This document shows positions 35,560 to 46,300 of a DNA stretch of 64,000 nt, piece after piece (position 1 is the first letter of the stretch; each line of letters begins with the position of its first letter). This stretch comes from Platanthera guangdongensis (lineage: Eukaryota > Streptophyta > Magnoliopsida > Asparagales > Orchidaceae), in the NCBI GenBank assembly GCA_039583875.1, contig CM077159.1, forward strand, positions 103,067,287 to 103,131,286, in the 5' to 3' direction. The position numbers were made by a program, and so were the translations under genes. Below the pieces are notes generated by a model. The model had not been told where the DNA came from, did not search any database, and was given only the letters and a program-made list of their open reading frames with translations.

Positions 35560-36225
35560 ACACGCCCGCCGATACGGGCGTGTCGGGGGGGGGGGGGGGG
35601 GGGGGGCGTGTCAGCACTATTTATCAGCAGATTTCGGTGGTCTACGATGATTTGACATTGCGGCTGAAAACGCGGCGGTCACGCCCTCGATCACGGGTGT
35701 GACGGTGGGCGTGTCGGCTTTATTTATCATCAGATTTTGGGGATTTGACGGCGTTGTTGACTTCAGGAGGTCCACGTGGCACTCACGCCCCGTGTCACGG
35801 GCGTGACGGGGGCATGTCAGGGACGTTGAACTGGGCGTCGTTTGCATCGAAAGTCGCCGGCGGTTTGTCGGGCCAGGTGGAGGAGTCACGCCCTAGGGGC
35901 ATCTTGACACGGGCGTGTTGGTTGAGTCGACGATCGTTGAGTGAAGAATGTTGAGAGATGGTCACGGGCTTCGACACGGGGCGTGTCAGGCTGACATGGG
36001 CGTGGCGCTCATCAGACACGGGCGTGTCCCTGTTGGGTTGACGAACGTCGAGCGGAAAATCGTCGAGCTGGCTGGCACGGGCCTAGAACACGTGGCGTGT
36101 CCTTGGCCACGGGCGTGTGTTCAAGCATGTCAAATTATTCTTCTCACTTTTGCGGCTGATTTCACGGGAATTGAGTTGTCACGCCCAGGTCACGGGCATG
36201 ATCCATTGTACACGAGCGTGACCCA
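35560..36225. repeat. CACGGGCGTGTC array in U3 of LTR E, with a 22-base G-run
   Basis: At least fifteen full or half sites, plus TCGACGAT, GACGAACGTCGAG and TCGTCGAGCTGG. A run of 22 G (35585-35606) has the same flanks as C's 27-base run. Confidence 0.88.
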
Positions 36226-36397
36226 TGCAAAAAATTGACTTTTCCTGAAATTTTTCAGAAAATCAAAAATAAACTAAGTTAGAAAATATTTACATAATAG
36301 GAGCAATATATTATAGAAAATTAAGTAAAAAATAACAAAAATAAAGTAAAATGACTTATTTAATATACATCAAAATGCATATATTTACAACTCATCA

Positions 36398-36874
36398 CCC
36401 ATCCTGGTCGATGTTTGCCCGTGAATTCCCGACCATCCACGCCTCGTCCCGGCCGGCCACCACTCCACCACCTTAGTTGAGGTGGTGGCTGGTGATTCGC
36501 TGTGGATGGTCGGCCGAAGGTGGCCAGAACAGTGATCTGTGGGTGGAAGAAAAAGCTTGAAAAACTACCTCTCTGCCAGCTTGATCTGGGTCCAATTGGC
36601 ATCAAACCTTGCAACCAATAGATGTGGATCTATCCATTGAGATAGGAGAAGAGGGTAGGACCTTCTAAGGTGGTTGGAGTCGAGTCGATTGCTGTGTCGC
36701 CATTGCCGGTGGTGGCGTCGCTCGGTGCTCTGCAACTATATAACCAAAGGGCTCATATCCTTCAAGGGAATAGTGGAAATGGCTGCTCTAAGCCTAGGGA
36801 GGCTTTTAAAAGAATCAAATGGGGGGAGAGAGGGTACCATTGCTTCAATTCCATTAATGTCCATGAGTGAAGGT
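36398..36874 (-). mobile_element. Element H: 3' LTR, middle segment
   Basis: It resumes at the duplicated CCCAT after E and matches 53666-54125. It is interrupted again by copia element G at 36875. Confidence 0.85.
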
Positions 36875-37151
36875 TGTTGTTGTATGGAGACTAGGCGGTC
36901 TCCCATGGTGGCTTGTTCTCTCCTTCTGGTGGTTGGCGGTTAGCCTATACGTCTAACCGCGCAGCCTGTTCAGCTTGTTTTCATGTTAAACCGCTTATAC
37001 CTGTAATTATTTAGTCCCACATTGCTTAATTGTAATCTCTCTCATCTCCTCCATTCTATAAAAGGAAGGCTATACCTTTATAATACACACCTTTTGGATA
37101 ATAAAAATTTCTGTTATTCAAATTTCTGATTTCTTCTTTTCTGTTTGCACA
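36875..37151 (+). mobile_element. Element G (copia): 5' LTR, 277 bp
   Basis: TGTTGTTGTATGG at the start and GTTTGCACA at the end, followed by a Met-type primer site. It contains TATAAAAG at 37057-37064. AAGGT at 36870-36874 matches AAATT after the 3' LTR at three of five bases, a decayed target duplication. Confidence 0.9.
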
Positions 37152-37163
37152 TGGTATCAGAGG
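37152..37163 (+). other. Primer-binding site of element G
   Basis: TGGTATCAGAGG, initiator-Met type, directly after the LTR. Confidence 0.92.
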
Positions 37164-38030
37164 GCTCGATCTTTTCCGCCTGATTCAGTGTCATCTTCTA
37201 GCCGTGCAGTTTGCCCTTCTTCTTGTAGTCTGTTCGCGCGGCTTCACAACCTCTCTTCTATCCTCTGCTTTGTCGCTGCCCTTTGTGTGCGCGGCCTCTC
37301 TTCTCGGTCTGCCTTTCTTTCTATCCACGACCTATTATCACGATTTCTCTATCTCCTGTCCGTGCGGCCTTCTCTCTACCTACACAGCTTCTATTCCTCT
37401 ACTCTCACTGTGGCCGCACTGGGCATCTCATGGATCGCTTTTGGATGAAACATCCACGTCTTAACCACTATGTTGACTCTTCCACCTCCTCATCAGAGCT
37501 GTTCGCCTCGGTGGTCACTTCATCAGGTAATGCCCACGTGGACACTCAAGGAAAATGCCTAATCGACTCTAGTGCGACTAATTACATGACGGGCAATCGT
37601 TAGTGCTTTTCTCTCCTAAAAACATAGGGTCGGTTTCTCCCGGTCCTTATTGTTGATGACTCTCCCTCCCCGGTCCATCTTACGGGAGTGGTTCATGTCA
37701 CTCCGTCTCTTCACTTGGCAGACAATCTCTATGTTCCCAAGTTTCCATGCAATTTATTGTCGGTTACCTCTTTATGCAAGCAGCTTAATTGCTCCATCAC
37801 ATTCACTCCAACGTCTTGGTCTTTTTAGGATCCGAGAACCCAATGGATGATTGCTACTGGGACTAAGAGCGGCAGACTCTACTTCCTCGAAAACATTTCT
37901 GCTCTCTTCTCCTTTTGTCCTCCTCTATAGATCTTCTACAGTGGCATCTCCGGCTTGGTCATCCTCCTCCATGGATTCTTCATCAGCTTTTGCCGCACCT
38001 CCCTCCACACAGTTCTCCTCTCAACTTTAA
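37164..38030 (+). pseudogene. Element G: gag end, protease and pre-integrase remnant
   Basis: Most of gag is missing. A damaged zinc knuckle (HLMDRFWMKHP, lacking the first Cys pair) lies near 37427-37460. The protease active site reads CLIDSSATNYMTGN at about 37555, where copia elements have DSGAT. The protease tail (LADNLYVPKFPCNLLSV) and the pre-integrase motif (LQWHLRLGHPP) near 37940 follow in shifting frames with stops. The whole region between primer site and knuckle is only about 270 bases, far too short for a copia gag, so there was an internal deletion. The Ser/Leu-rich frames at 37188-37464 are not a gene. Confidence 0.82.
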
Positions 38031-38770
38031 TGCATGTTAGCATGGCAAGCATCACCGTTCCTCCTTCCCACTGAAGCAAGGCATGGATCTACTTGTTCGT
38101 TTGATCTCATTCACTCTGATATCTGGGGTCCTGCTCCTATCCTCACCGTTGGTCGTGGTAGTTCTAATTTTGTTACCTTTATTGATGACTTTTCTTGATG
38201 TACTTGGGTGTATCTCTTACGAGTTCTCTCTGGATTATTCGATGTATGGACATCCTTTTATCATTTAATTCAAAATTAGTTTGGTGTTTCAATTAAAATC
38301 TTACGCTCTGATAATGCTAAGGAGTATATTAGTTAAGCTTTTTCATCCTTTTGTATGCAACATGGGATTGTTCATCAAACTAGTTGTGTCTATTCCTCAC
38401 AACAAAATAGAGTGGCGGAATGCAAAAATCGTCACCGCCTTGATGTCGCTAGCACTCTGCTAACACATATGCATGTCCGTCGCTCCTATTGGGGCTATAC
38501 GGTTCTCATTTCCTGCTATCTCATCAATCGAATTCCCTCCATGGTTCTCCACGGTCAAACACCATTCTCCATTCTCTATCCGGGCAAGGTTCCTTTTCCT
38601 CTCCCTTTACGTATCTTTGGGTGCACAACTTTTGTGCACGGTCCCTCCACCACCCGTGACAAACTCACCCCTCGGTCCACCAAATGTGACTTTCTGGGGT
38701 ACTCTAACACTCAGAAATGTTATTGTTATTTTGACCCCATTCTATGTATGCAGTTCGTCTCCGCTGCCGT
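38031..38770 (+). pseudogene. Element G: copia integrase remnant
   Basis: The core motifs are in order: FVTFIDDFS (first Asp region) near 38170, ILRSDNAKEY (second Asp) near 38300, then SSQQNRVAECKNRHRLDVA (the Glu region) at about 38395. The conserved tail is HGQTPFSILYPGK, LRIFGCTTFVH and KCDFLGYSNTQKCYCYFDP. From 38355 to 38760 the frame is open. Earlier stops at about 38198 and 38266 and a frameshift kill the protein. The Pro/Ser-rich linker to RT follows at 38800-38990. Confidence 0.88.
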
Positions 38771-39159
38771 TAACTTCTTTGAGAATGCTCCTTATTTCTC
38801 TAACGAATCCTCTCATCTTCCTGCGGCTTCTAATTCTCCTACTGTTCCCTCCAACCCATCGACACCTACTGAGGTTTTTCTACCTCCATCGTCTCCAACG
38901 TCTCCTCCTCTCTCTTCACCTCCGCTATATCCCTCTTCTCTGTCGTCGTCGCTCTCTACTCCCCGACCAGCTCTCTCCACCATGGATGCTCTGGATGTTG
39001 AGGAACCCGCTGACCTGGATCTTCCCATTGCTCTTTGCAAAGGGTTTCGTGTATGTACCCATCACCCGCTTGTCGTTGTTGTTTCCTATGATCGTCTTAC
39101 CCCTTCTTGCAGAGCTTTTTCACTAACTATCTCTTCCACTTCCACCCCCTGTTGCTACT

Positions 39160-40300
39160 AGGAGGTCCTTACTGTTCCTCATTGGAAGGCAGTCATGGAT
39201 GAGGAGATTTCTACTCTCACTAAATAGGGTATGTGGACCCTTTGTCGTCCTCCCTTCGGTACAGATGTCATTGGCTGTCGCTGGGTCTTTGTGATGAAGT
39301 TCCGACTGGACGACAGTATGGATAGTTACAACGCCCGCCTTGTTGCCAAAGTCTTTACCCAGACTTATGGTGTTGTCTATTTTGACACCTTCTCTCCAGT
39401 TGCTCGTCTCAGCACTATCAGGGTCCTCCACTCTGTGGCTGTCAACAGGGATTGGCCTATGTCCCAACTAAATGTCAAGAATGCCTTTCTATATGGGGAT
39501 CTTCAGGAGGATGTCTACATGGAACAACCTCGATGGTATGTTGCTTAGGGGGATACACAGGTAAGCCAACTAAAGAAGGCTATTTATGGCCTAAAGCAAA
39601 GCCCTCGGGCTTCATTTGACAAGTTTAGCGGGATTGTGGCGTCCGTGTGTTTTACGAGAAGTTCTGACGATCAATCTTTATTTAATCGCAAAAATTCCCT
39701 GGGTCTGGTGGTATTTGCAGTATATGTGGATGATAGTCTTCTCACTGGAGATGACCAGGATGGGATAAGCTTGACAAAGAAGAATATTCGTCAACATCTG
39801 GTCACAAAGGATATGGGCTCTCCAAAATAATTTCTGGGGATAGAAATCTCTCGAAAGCCCAATTCTCTAGTCCTCTCCTAACACAAGTATGATCTTAATT
39901 TGATAAAAGAGGCAGGGTTGACTGGGGCTAAACCTGCCCAATACCCTAGGGAGACTGGAGAAGATAAAACCTGGACGGATGACTCTCCTCCTCTTTCAGA
40001 TGTTATGAGATACATACGTCTAGTTGGTAAACTTATATATCTCACGGTGACCAGACCTAACATCGCCTATGTTGTCGGCAAGGTTAGCCAATTCATGCAA
40101 GCTCCTAGGGAGTGCCATCTACTGTCAGCCCTAATGATATTGGAGTATGTTAAATCAGCGTCTGGGAAAGGACTACTCTTTCAGAATAATGGTCATTTGA
40201 GGCTTGAAGCGTACTCAGATTCGAGCTATGCTGATGACAAAGGAGACCTCAAGTCAACATCGGGCCTTTGCACCTTTGTGGGGGGAAACATTGTGAGCTA
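39160..40300 (+). pseudogene. Element G: copia reverse transcriptase remnant
   Basis: W-AVMDEEI marks the RT start, followed by GCRWVFVMKF, YNARLVAKVFTQTYG, VYFDTFSPVARLSTIR, QLNVKNAFLYGDLQEDVYM, KKAIYGLKQSPRA and the catalytic YVDDSLLTGDD at 39721-39753. The thumb (MRYIRLVGKLIYLTVTRPN) and the early RNase H (YSDSSYADDKGDLKSTSGLC) follow. Stops at 39226, 39546, 39827 and 39880 break the frame. This is the complete domain order of a Ty1/copia pol. Confidence 0.93.
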
Positions 40301-40678
40301 GAAGAGCAATAAATAGTCTGTCGTCTCCAGGTCTAGCGCAGAAGCAGAATATCAAAGTATGGCGTCGATCACATGTGAATGAAGTGGTTACGGCCTCTCA
40401 TGCTTGACTTAGGAGAGGTCCTCATCCATCCTCTACCTATGTTCTGTGACAACAAGGCCACTATATATATCTCCAAAAATCTGGTCTTCCATGAGAGAAC
40501 AAAGCACATTGAAGTCGATTGTCTCTTTAATCGGGAAGAGATTTTGAAGGAACATATTTGTACTTCGTTCGTCACCTTCGATAAAGAGTTTGCTAATATT
40601 TTCACCAAGTCGGTGTCCGCCTCCTTTATTCACATTTGCGACAAGCCAGGCATGATAGATATATATGCTCCAGCTTGA
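40301..40678 (+). pseudogene. Element G: RNase H end
   Basis: SRSSAEAEYQSMAS near 40330, then after a frameshift CDNKATIYISKNLVFHERT, KHIEVDCLFNREEI and ANIFTK up to a stop at 40676. The polypurine-like GAGTGGGAG precedes the LTR. Confidence 0.88.
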
Positions 40679-40685
40679 GTGGGAG

Positions 40686-40805
40686 TGTTGCTGGATGGAG
40701 ACCGGGCGGTCTAGCGGTTTCCCATGGAGGCTTGTTCTCTCCTTCTGGTGGTTGCCGGGTAGTTAGCTTATTCCATTTTCCAGTTTCTTCTTGTCTGTTC
40801 GCACA
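40686..40805 (+). mobile_element. Element G (copia): 3' LTR, internally deleted to 120 bp
   Basis: Both ends match the 5' LTR (TGTTGCTGGATGG ... GTTCGCACA), but about 160 bp in the middle, including the TATA box and transcript start, are gone. Confidence 0.88.
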
Positions 40806-41694
40806 AAATTTTTCTGCCAATGGTGGTTCAGTGCACCCAACCACTGAAAGGGCCTAGAAAGCCCCTTGATCTTCTCAGAACTAATGGGGGAGATGAATCA
40901 AGCCATTGGAGTTGAAGAGAGGAGACCCCTTGACCTTCCAAGCCATGAATGGCCATTTTTCTCTCTCCTCCATTGAAGGGCAAAAGAACATTCTCTCTCC
41001 TAGTCACTATTTTAAGAAAATGAGTGGCATTTTGGATAATTCTCAGCCTCCTAAGGTTAATGCGCAACTTAAATTGGGCTTAGCCCTAGTGGTCTGGGCT
41101 TGGTTAGGTCAATTAGACTAGTTTGACTTAATTTTTGGGGTTGTGTTGACCTTGATCAACTTGACCTTTTGGGTTGACCCCATGAGTGCTCGGTGACCCA
41201 TTGGCCTCCCCTAAGGTCTAGAAAGGGTTAGGTAGGGTTGGTTTGGCACCTTGGAGGCCACTTGACCCTTAATTAGGGCATTTTGACAATTTTAAGGCTA
41301 GGGTTGACTTTAGTCAACTTGAACTCTTTAGTTGACCATAATGGGTCCTTGGTGACCCATTGACCTCCCTTAAGGATTAGGAAGGTCTAGGTGGGATCAA
41401 TTTGGCTAAGGAATGGTCAATTGACCCTATGTAGGTTAGTTTGACATATTTAGGGTCCTTAGTGACCTTATGGCTTCCCCTAAGGTTGGGAGTGCTATGA
41501 TGGGGTCATCGAATAAAGTTAAAGCCCTAAAGTCAAACCCTAGGTTTGGTGATGATATTGTGTTATAGGCAGACCAAGGTGATTTCCACCTTCATGCCTT
41601 TGTTCACTTGGCCTCTTGAGCTTCCTATGGTTTTGTCATGATCTAGTCATGACAAAACCACTCTTAGGGGTCTAATTGTTTGAGGCATATTACA
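40806..41694 (-). mobile_element. Element H: 3' LTR, proximal segment
   Basis: It matches 54130-55057 and ends with GCATATTACA, the LTR start on the minus strand. It carries the TTGAC cluster. Confidence 0.87.
41115..41500. repeat. TTGAC/GTCAA (W-box-like) cluster in U3 of H, 3' LTR copy
   Basis: A dozen or more TTGAC or GTCAA words in under 400 bp, several as paired inverted sites (GTTGACTTTAGTCAAC near 41303). They lie 200-600 bp inside the LTR start. TTGAC(C/T) is the core bound by plant WRKY factors. Confidence 0.8.
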
Positions 41695-42900
41695 AATCCC
41701 AATACATAAAAATAAAAATTTTGTCCTCGAAATTTATGTTAGGTCTACTGGATTCTACTGATGTAAAAGTACGTAACATCCCTAGAAAATTGAAGGTATA
41801 CCAGACTCAAAGTGATCCGAGTACCTCTGCTACATCAGGTCCCATGTCTCCCAGGCGTGCTCCTCCTGCCCATGATTCCTCCACAGGACCTTGACCAACG
41901 GAACCTTCTTACATCGCAAGACACGCACTGTTGTATCATAGATCTTGATCAGCTCCATGCTAACTGATCGATCAGAAGCCAAAGGGCCATCTGTATTGGA
42001 AATCAGTTGTTCAGGTCATATCAGAGCCCTCCGAAGTGAAGAGATGTGGAAGACGTCGTGTAATCACGCTAACTCCTGTGACAGCTCCAGCCTGTAAGCC
42101 AAGGGACCAATTCGCCAGGATCCTGTAAGGCCCTATATATCTCGGACTGAGCTTCTTCCGCCCGCGTACCCGCGAGACTCCATGCATCAGCCGTATCTTC
42201 AAGAAAACTCATTCTACGAGCTTGAACTCCACCGGTTGATGCCATGCATCATAGTATTTATCCTGTCTGCTCTGGGCCTCCAGCATACTATCCCAGATCA
42301 GTCTCACTTGAGCATCTATATCCTCCACGCACTCCGAGATGAGTGCCTTCGAATCCTCTTACTGAATCCAAGATAGTGGGGTCCTACACGTCCGTCTGTA
42401 CATTGCCTCGTAAGGGGTCATGACTATGCTGGACTGATGATTGTTGTTGTAGGATAACTCGATCAGCAATAACAGTCTCTCCCATGGCTCTTTTGCAGTC
42501 CAAAATGCATAAGAGCAGAAGATCATCCAGTGTACGGTTAGTGCACTCCGTCCAACCGTCCGTCTGAGGGTGGAGGCTGTGTTGAATGTCAATTGAGATC
42601 CAAGGTAAGCCAGGACTGACCTACACTCCTTGGACGTAAACCGTCCATCCCGATCTGACACGATCGTCCTTGGCACTTCATGGTTGCGGACAAACTGCTC
42701 CACAAATCTCCACACCAGATCACCGTCTGGAGCATCCTTTCTAACTAGGATGAACCTGGCCAACTTCATCAATCTGTTGACCATCACCCATATCGAATCG
42801 TTCCCCGCATGATACCGAGGTAGCCCATGTATGAAATCCTTGGCTATATCCTCAAACTTTCTCTCTGGCACCGGAAGTGGCTACAATAATCCGGCCATAC
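41695..42900 (-). pseudogene. Element H: integrase and chromodomain remnant
   Basis: On the minus strand the core reads FEDIAKDFIHGLPRY, IWVMVNRLMKLARF, IVSDRDGRFTSKE (42660-42620) and LIELSYNNNHQSS, then TPYEAMYRRTCRTPLSW. It continues with KLSPRYIGPYRIL and a chromodomain-like end (VPLVKVLWRNHGQEEHAWE near 41900-41840). The last codons give FEDKI just before the LTR, as in other chromodomain elements. The zinc finger is frameshifted near 42900-43060. Chromodomain and very long LTRs fit the Tekay/Del lineage. Confidence 0.87.
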
Positions 42901-43817
42901 GCTTACACACTGCCTTCATTAGCTAGCAAGCGTCGCAATGCGTCACAAAGTATGTGATATCCTTCTTCATGCCAAACCAATACATAGACCTGTTCAGACG
43001 CGCTGCCATCTTCGTGATCCCCGAGTGTACTGAATATCTGCTTTAGTGAGCCTCGGTCATGATGTCCTACCGAATTACTCCTCCTACTAGTATATAAATA
43101 GGGACTCTAAAGCACAACAACACATCTCTTAAAGAGTAATCCCCTGTCGTGCCTTCCTCCAAGGCCCTAAAAATCGGCTCCATCCTGGCATTCAGCCTTT
43201 GCCCGTCCATGATGTGATCCTGGATGTACTCGGTAGTGCTCATCGATGTCAGGTACTCCTCATACAGATCTGGAACATCCTCGAATATGAGAGATATTTG
43301 CATCTCTCCCATCATCTATACTAGCTCTATAGCCATCAGTTGAGGCCCTGCTCCTGATGTAGTGGATCTCCGGCTCGGAGCATTTGCTACCACATTTGCC
43401 TTCCCGAGATGATAGTGCATGACATACTGATAGTCTGACAAAAACTTTACCCAGCATCTCTGTCGGAAGTTCAGATCTTTCTATATGTCCATGTATGTCA
43501 AATTCTTATGGTCCGAGAAGATATCACAGTGGACACCGTAGAGATAGTGCCACCAGATCTTTAGAATGAAGATAACCGCCCCCATATCCATGTCATGTAC
43601 TGAGTAGTTTTGCTCATATTTCTTCAACTAGCGGGATGTCAAAACTATCACGTGCCCGTTCTGCATCAGAACGAAACCCATCCCGTGATATGATGCATTC
43701 GTATAAACTTGAAATCCCTCCTTCCCAGATAGAAGTGCAAGCATATGGGGCCGAGGTAAGACGACCCTTCAGCTCCAGGAAGGCAGCCTCGCACTGTGGC
43801 ATCCAAATAAATGTAGT
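42901..43817 (-). pseudogene. Element H: RNase H and integrase N-terminal remnant
   Basis: Degraded. The RNase H start CEAAFLELKGRLTSAP lies near 43800-43755. Further along, frames shift repeatedly until the zinc-finger region (FGMKKDI, then a CD-C pair) near 43000-42930. No frame is open across a full domain. Confidence 0.75.
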
Positions 43818-44579
43818 CTACTTCTTCGTCAGAGATGTAAGGGGGAGGGAAATCCGGTACAGTCCCTCTACGAATATCCGGTAGTAACAGACAAGTACTT
43901 GGAAACTCCTCACATTAGTGGTCGTATTCAATGGTGGCCAGTCACGTACTGCCTGAACCTTTGCTGGATCCACTACCAGTCCTGCTCCACTGATAATATG
44001 GCCGAAGAAATCCACCTCCTTCAGCCAAAACTGGCACTTGCAGAACTTGGCATACAGACTGTGCTCCTGGAGCTTCTCCAAAGTCAGTGTGAAATGACTC
44101 GCATGCTCCTCCTCGGTCCTCGAATAGATGAGGATGTCATCAATAAATACTATGGCGAAGACGTCCAGATAGGCCTCAAATACCCGGTTCATTAAACTCA
44201 TAAATGCGGATGGTGCGTTGGTGAGCCCAAAACGCATCACAGTGAACTTATATAACTTATATCTACTACTTAAGGCGGTCTTCGGGACGTCCACCTCCTG
44301 AATCTGTAGCTGGTAGTATCCTGACCTCAGATCCAACTTCGAAAACCAGTGAGCTCCCTCCAACTGGTCAAACAAATCGTCAATCCTTGGCATAGGATAC
44401 GTGTTCTGGTCCATTGGAATGTTGAGTGCGGTGTAGTCAATGCACAGTTAGAATGTCCCATCCTTCTTTTCACGAATATCACTGGAGCTCACCATGGCGG
44501 AGAGCTTGGCCGGATAAATCTGGCTTCCACTAGCTCCTACAGCTGGCTTCGAAACTCCACCAACTTGAAAGTAAGGGTT
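43818..44579 (-). pseudogene. Element H: reverse transcriptase remnant
   Basis: From 44560 down: LVEFRSQL, ARFIRPSS, the LCIDY word, then an open stretch of 198 codons (44414-43818) with [46 protein letters not shown] and the active site FIDDILIYS, ending [10 protein letters not shown]. The upstream part is separated by a stop. The RT start is cut by the insertion of copia element I; AAATC at 44580-44584 flanks it. Confidence 0.92.
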
Positions 44580-44743
44580 AAATCTGAAATACTCTAGAGG
44601 GGGGGGGGGGTGAATAGAGTATTTAGGGTTTATAAAACTTTTTGCTAATTAACAGATCAGTCCTAAGATAATCAAACACAGCAAACCTAAGCCACATAGC
44701 CACATCAAGAATAAAAGAAATGGTGCAGGCAGACAACACAAGA

Positions 44744-44751
44744 ATTTTATA
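44744..44751 (-). promoter_or_regulatory. TATA box candidate of LTR I
   Basis: TATAAAAT within 'accactataaaattcttgtg' on the minus strand. Unlike the gypsy LTRs, it is far (about 900 bp) from the array. Confidence 0.5.
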
Positions 44752-45639
44752 GTGGTTCCCCAACCTGGGTATATACACTCTTCTACCACCCTGGTAGGAA
44801 TCCACTCAGGTTTTTGATCAGGTGACTGCCACCAATGAGCTTTTGATCAGGTGCTCAAAAACCATTGCTCAAGTCTTTTGATTAGGTGACTTGCAACCAG
44901 GAATAACTTTTGAAGGGAGTTAAGAGCCCTTTATACAGTGGGGGATGAGAGAGTGATTATGTCTTCTCTTTCTCAAATACAACTGAGAAGACTTTAGTGA
45001 ATCTTGATTTTGACAAATCTCCCCCTGATATCTAGATTTGTTCAGGAAGGATGGATCTTTTCTTCAGGGTGAGTAGGCCTTCAATGTTTCAGCCTTGACC
45101 AGCAGGTATCTAGGTGCTTCTTGACTAATATAGTAATTGTTGTCCTTTGAAGAATCCTGGGATGAAGACAAAAGAAGACTCTTGATTTAAATGGTTGTTC
45201 CTCTTCTTCTTCAGCTTGCTGTTCTTTCTCTGGTCAAGGGCTAGGGCTTCTTGTTCCCTGTTACTGTATGATTGTTGTTACTCTATTGTGCTCTGCGTGT
45301 TCTCCTGAGAAGAAGGAATAAAACCCTTATTGATGTCTTCTATGTTCTTTTTCTTGGAAGGAAGAAGAAAAATCTCTTTTATATTTCCTGTGTAATCTTT
45401 CTTCTGAATTTTGAATTTCTTCCTTCATTTAATGCTGACGGCCTGGAGAATATTTGCATTGATTGATTTCCCCAACTGTCCCATCGAAAAATAACAAGCA
45501 ATAATCCTGATGAAATCCATAATCAATGATGTGTCTAACGGTAATATTCAGAAAACATTTAGCATTGATTACTCATGAATTATTGCAATAAATTAAGGAC
45601 AGAGGGAGGAAAATATCTAAGTCTGGAACTTCACAGAAA

Positions 45640-46300
45640 TCGTTGAGCAGAGAACAAAATTCATCGACCTGGATCCCGAGTTCGTCGACCTGAGAAGTCA
45701 AGTTCGTCGACCAGATAATAGTTGTTCTTCGAGCTGAGATCCAAGATCGTCGACCTAAGAACAGATAACTGCTTTCTCTAGACCCTTGTCAATTCTGTGC
45801 ATCAAGATCGTCGAGCTGAGAGTATAGCTTCGTCGACTGGAGTTCAGAATTCCATGTTTCTTGGACTTAAGAATGTTGAAGTAACGTGTCGAGAAATCTT
45901 CGACCTCAGAACTGGGTTCGTCGACCTGAGAATTAGTTTCGTCGAGTTGAGAGCTTCTAACTGCTACTTGATAAATCTTGCCAAGACTGTGGTCTAAGTT
46001 CGTCGAGCTGAGAAGGTGAGTTCGTCGACTGGAGTGTGATCTTGGACTTAGAATACTTAGATGTTTCTAGAATAAGATGTTGAAGTAGATGATCTAGAAA
46101 TCGTCGAGCTGGGAACTAAGTTCGTCTACTAGAGTTTAGAGAGAAATTCTGGACTTGAAATGTTGAAGTATGGTGTCCATAAATCGTCGACCAGAGTACC
46201 AAGTTCGTCGAGCTCAGCTCAGAGAATTGCCTCTTAGTTCGTCGAGCTGAGCATGTCTTTCGTCGACCTTAGTTTGATGAACGTCGAACTCATTTCCTGA
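45640..46300. repeat. TTCGTCGAGCTGAG array in LTR I
   Basis: About twenty sites of the type TTCGTCGA(G/C)CTGAG at irregular spacing of 20-50 bp. A diverged second copy of part of it lies at 46974-47320. Confidence 0.9.

Larger units (their letters stand above)
33132..36397 (-). mobile_element. Element E: solo LTR of the C family, 3266 bp
   Basis: It is bounded by TGATG at 33132 and CATCA at 36397, with the exact 5-bp target duplication CCCAT on both sides (33127-33131 and 36398-36402). It is related to C's LTRs through most of its length, but its first 80 bases (plus) differ. The H copy at 53640-53670 shows the empty site. A single LTR with perfect duplications means that recombination between two LTRs removed the rest. 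Confidence 0.93.

Noticed and set aside
37188..37464. Two overlapping 86-codon frames after the G primer site
   Set aside because: Ser/Leu-rich, no gag motif; remnants of the deleted gag region in mixed frames.
45640..46300. Regularly repeated TCGTCGA words looked like a CRISPR array
   Set aside because: Spacing is irregular, the motif is only about 12 bp and degenerate, and it lies in a plant LTR with no cas genes.
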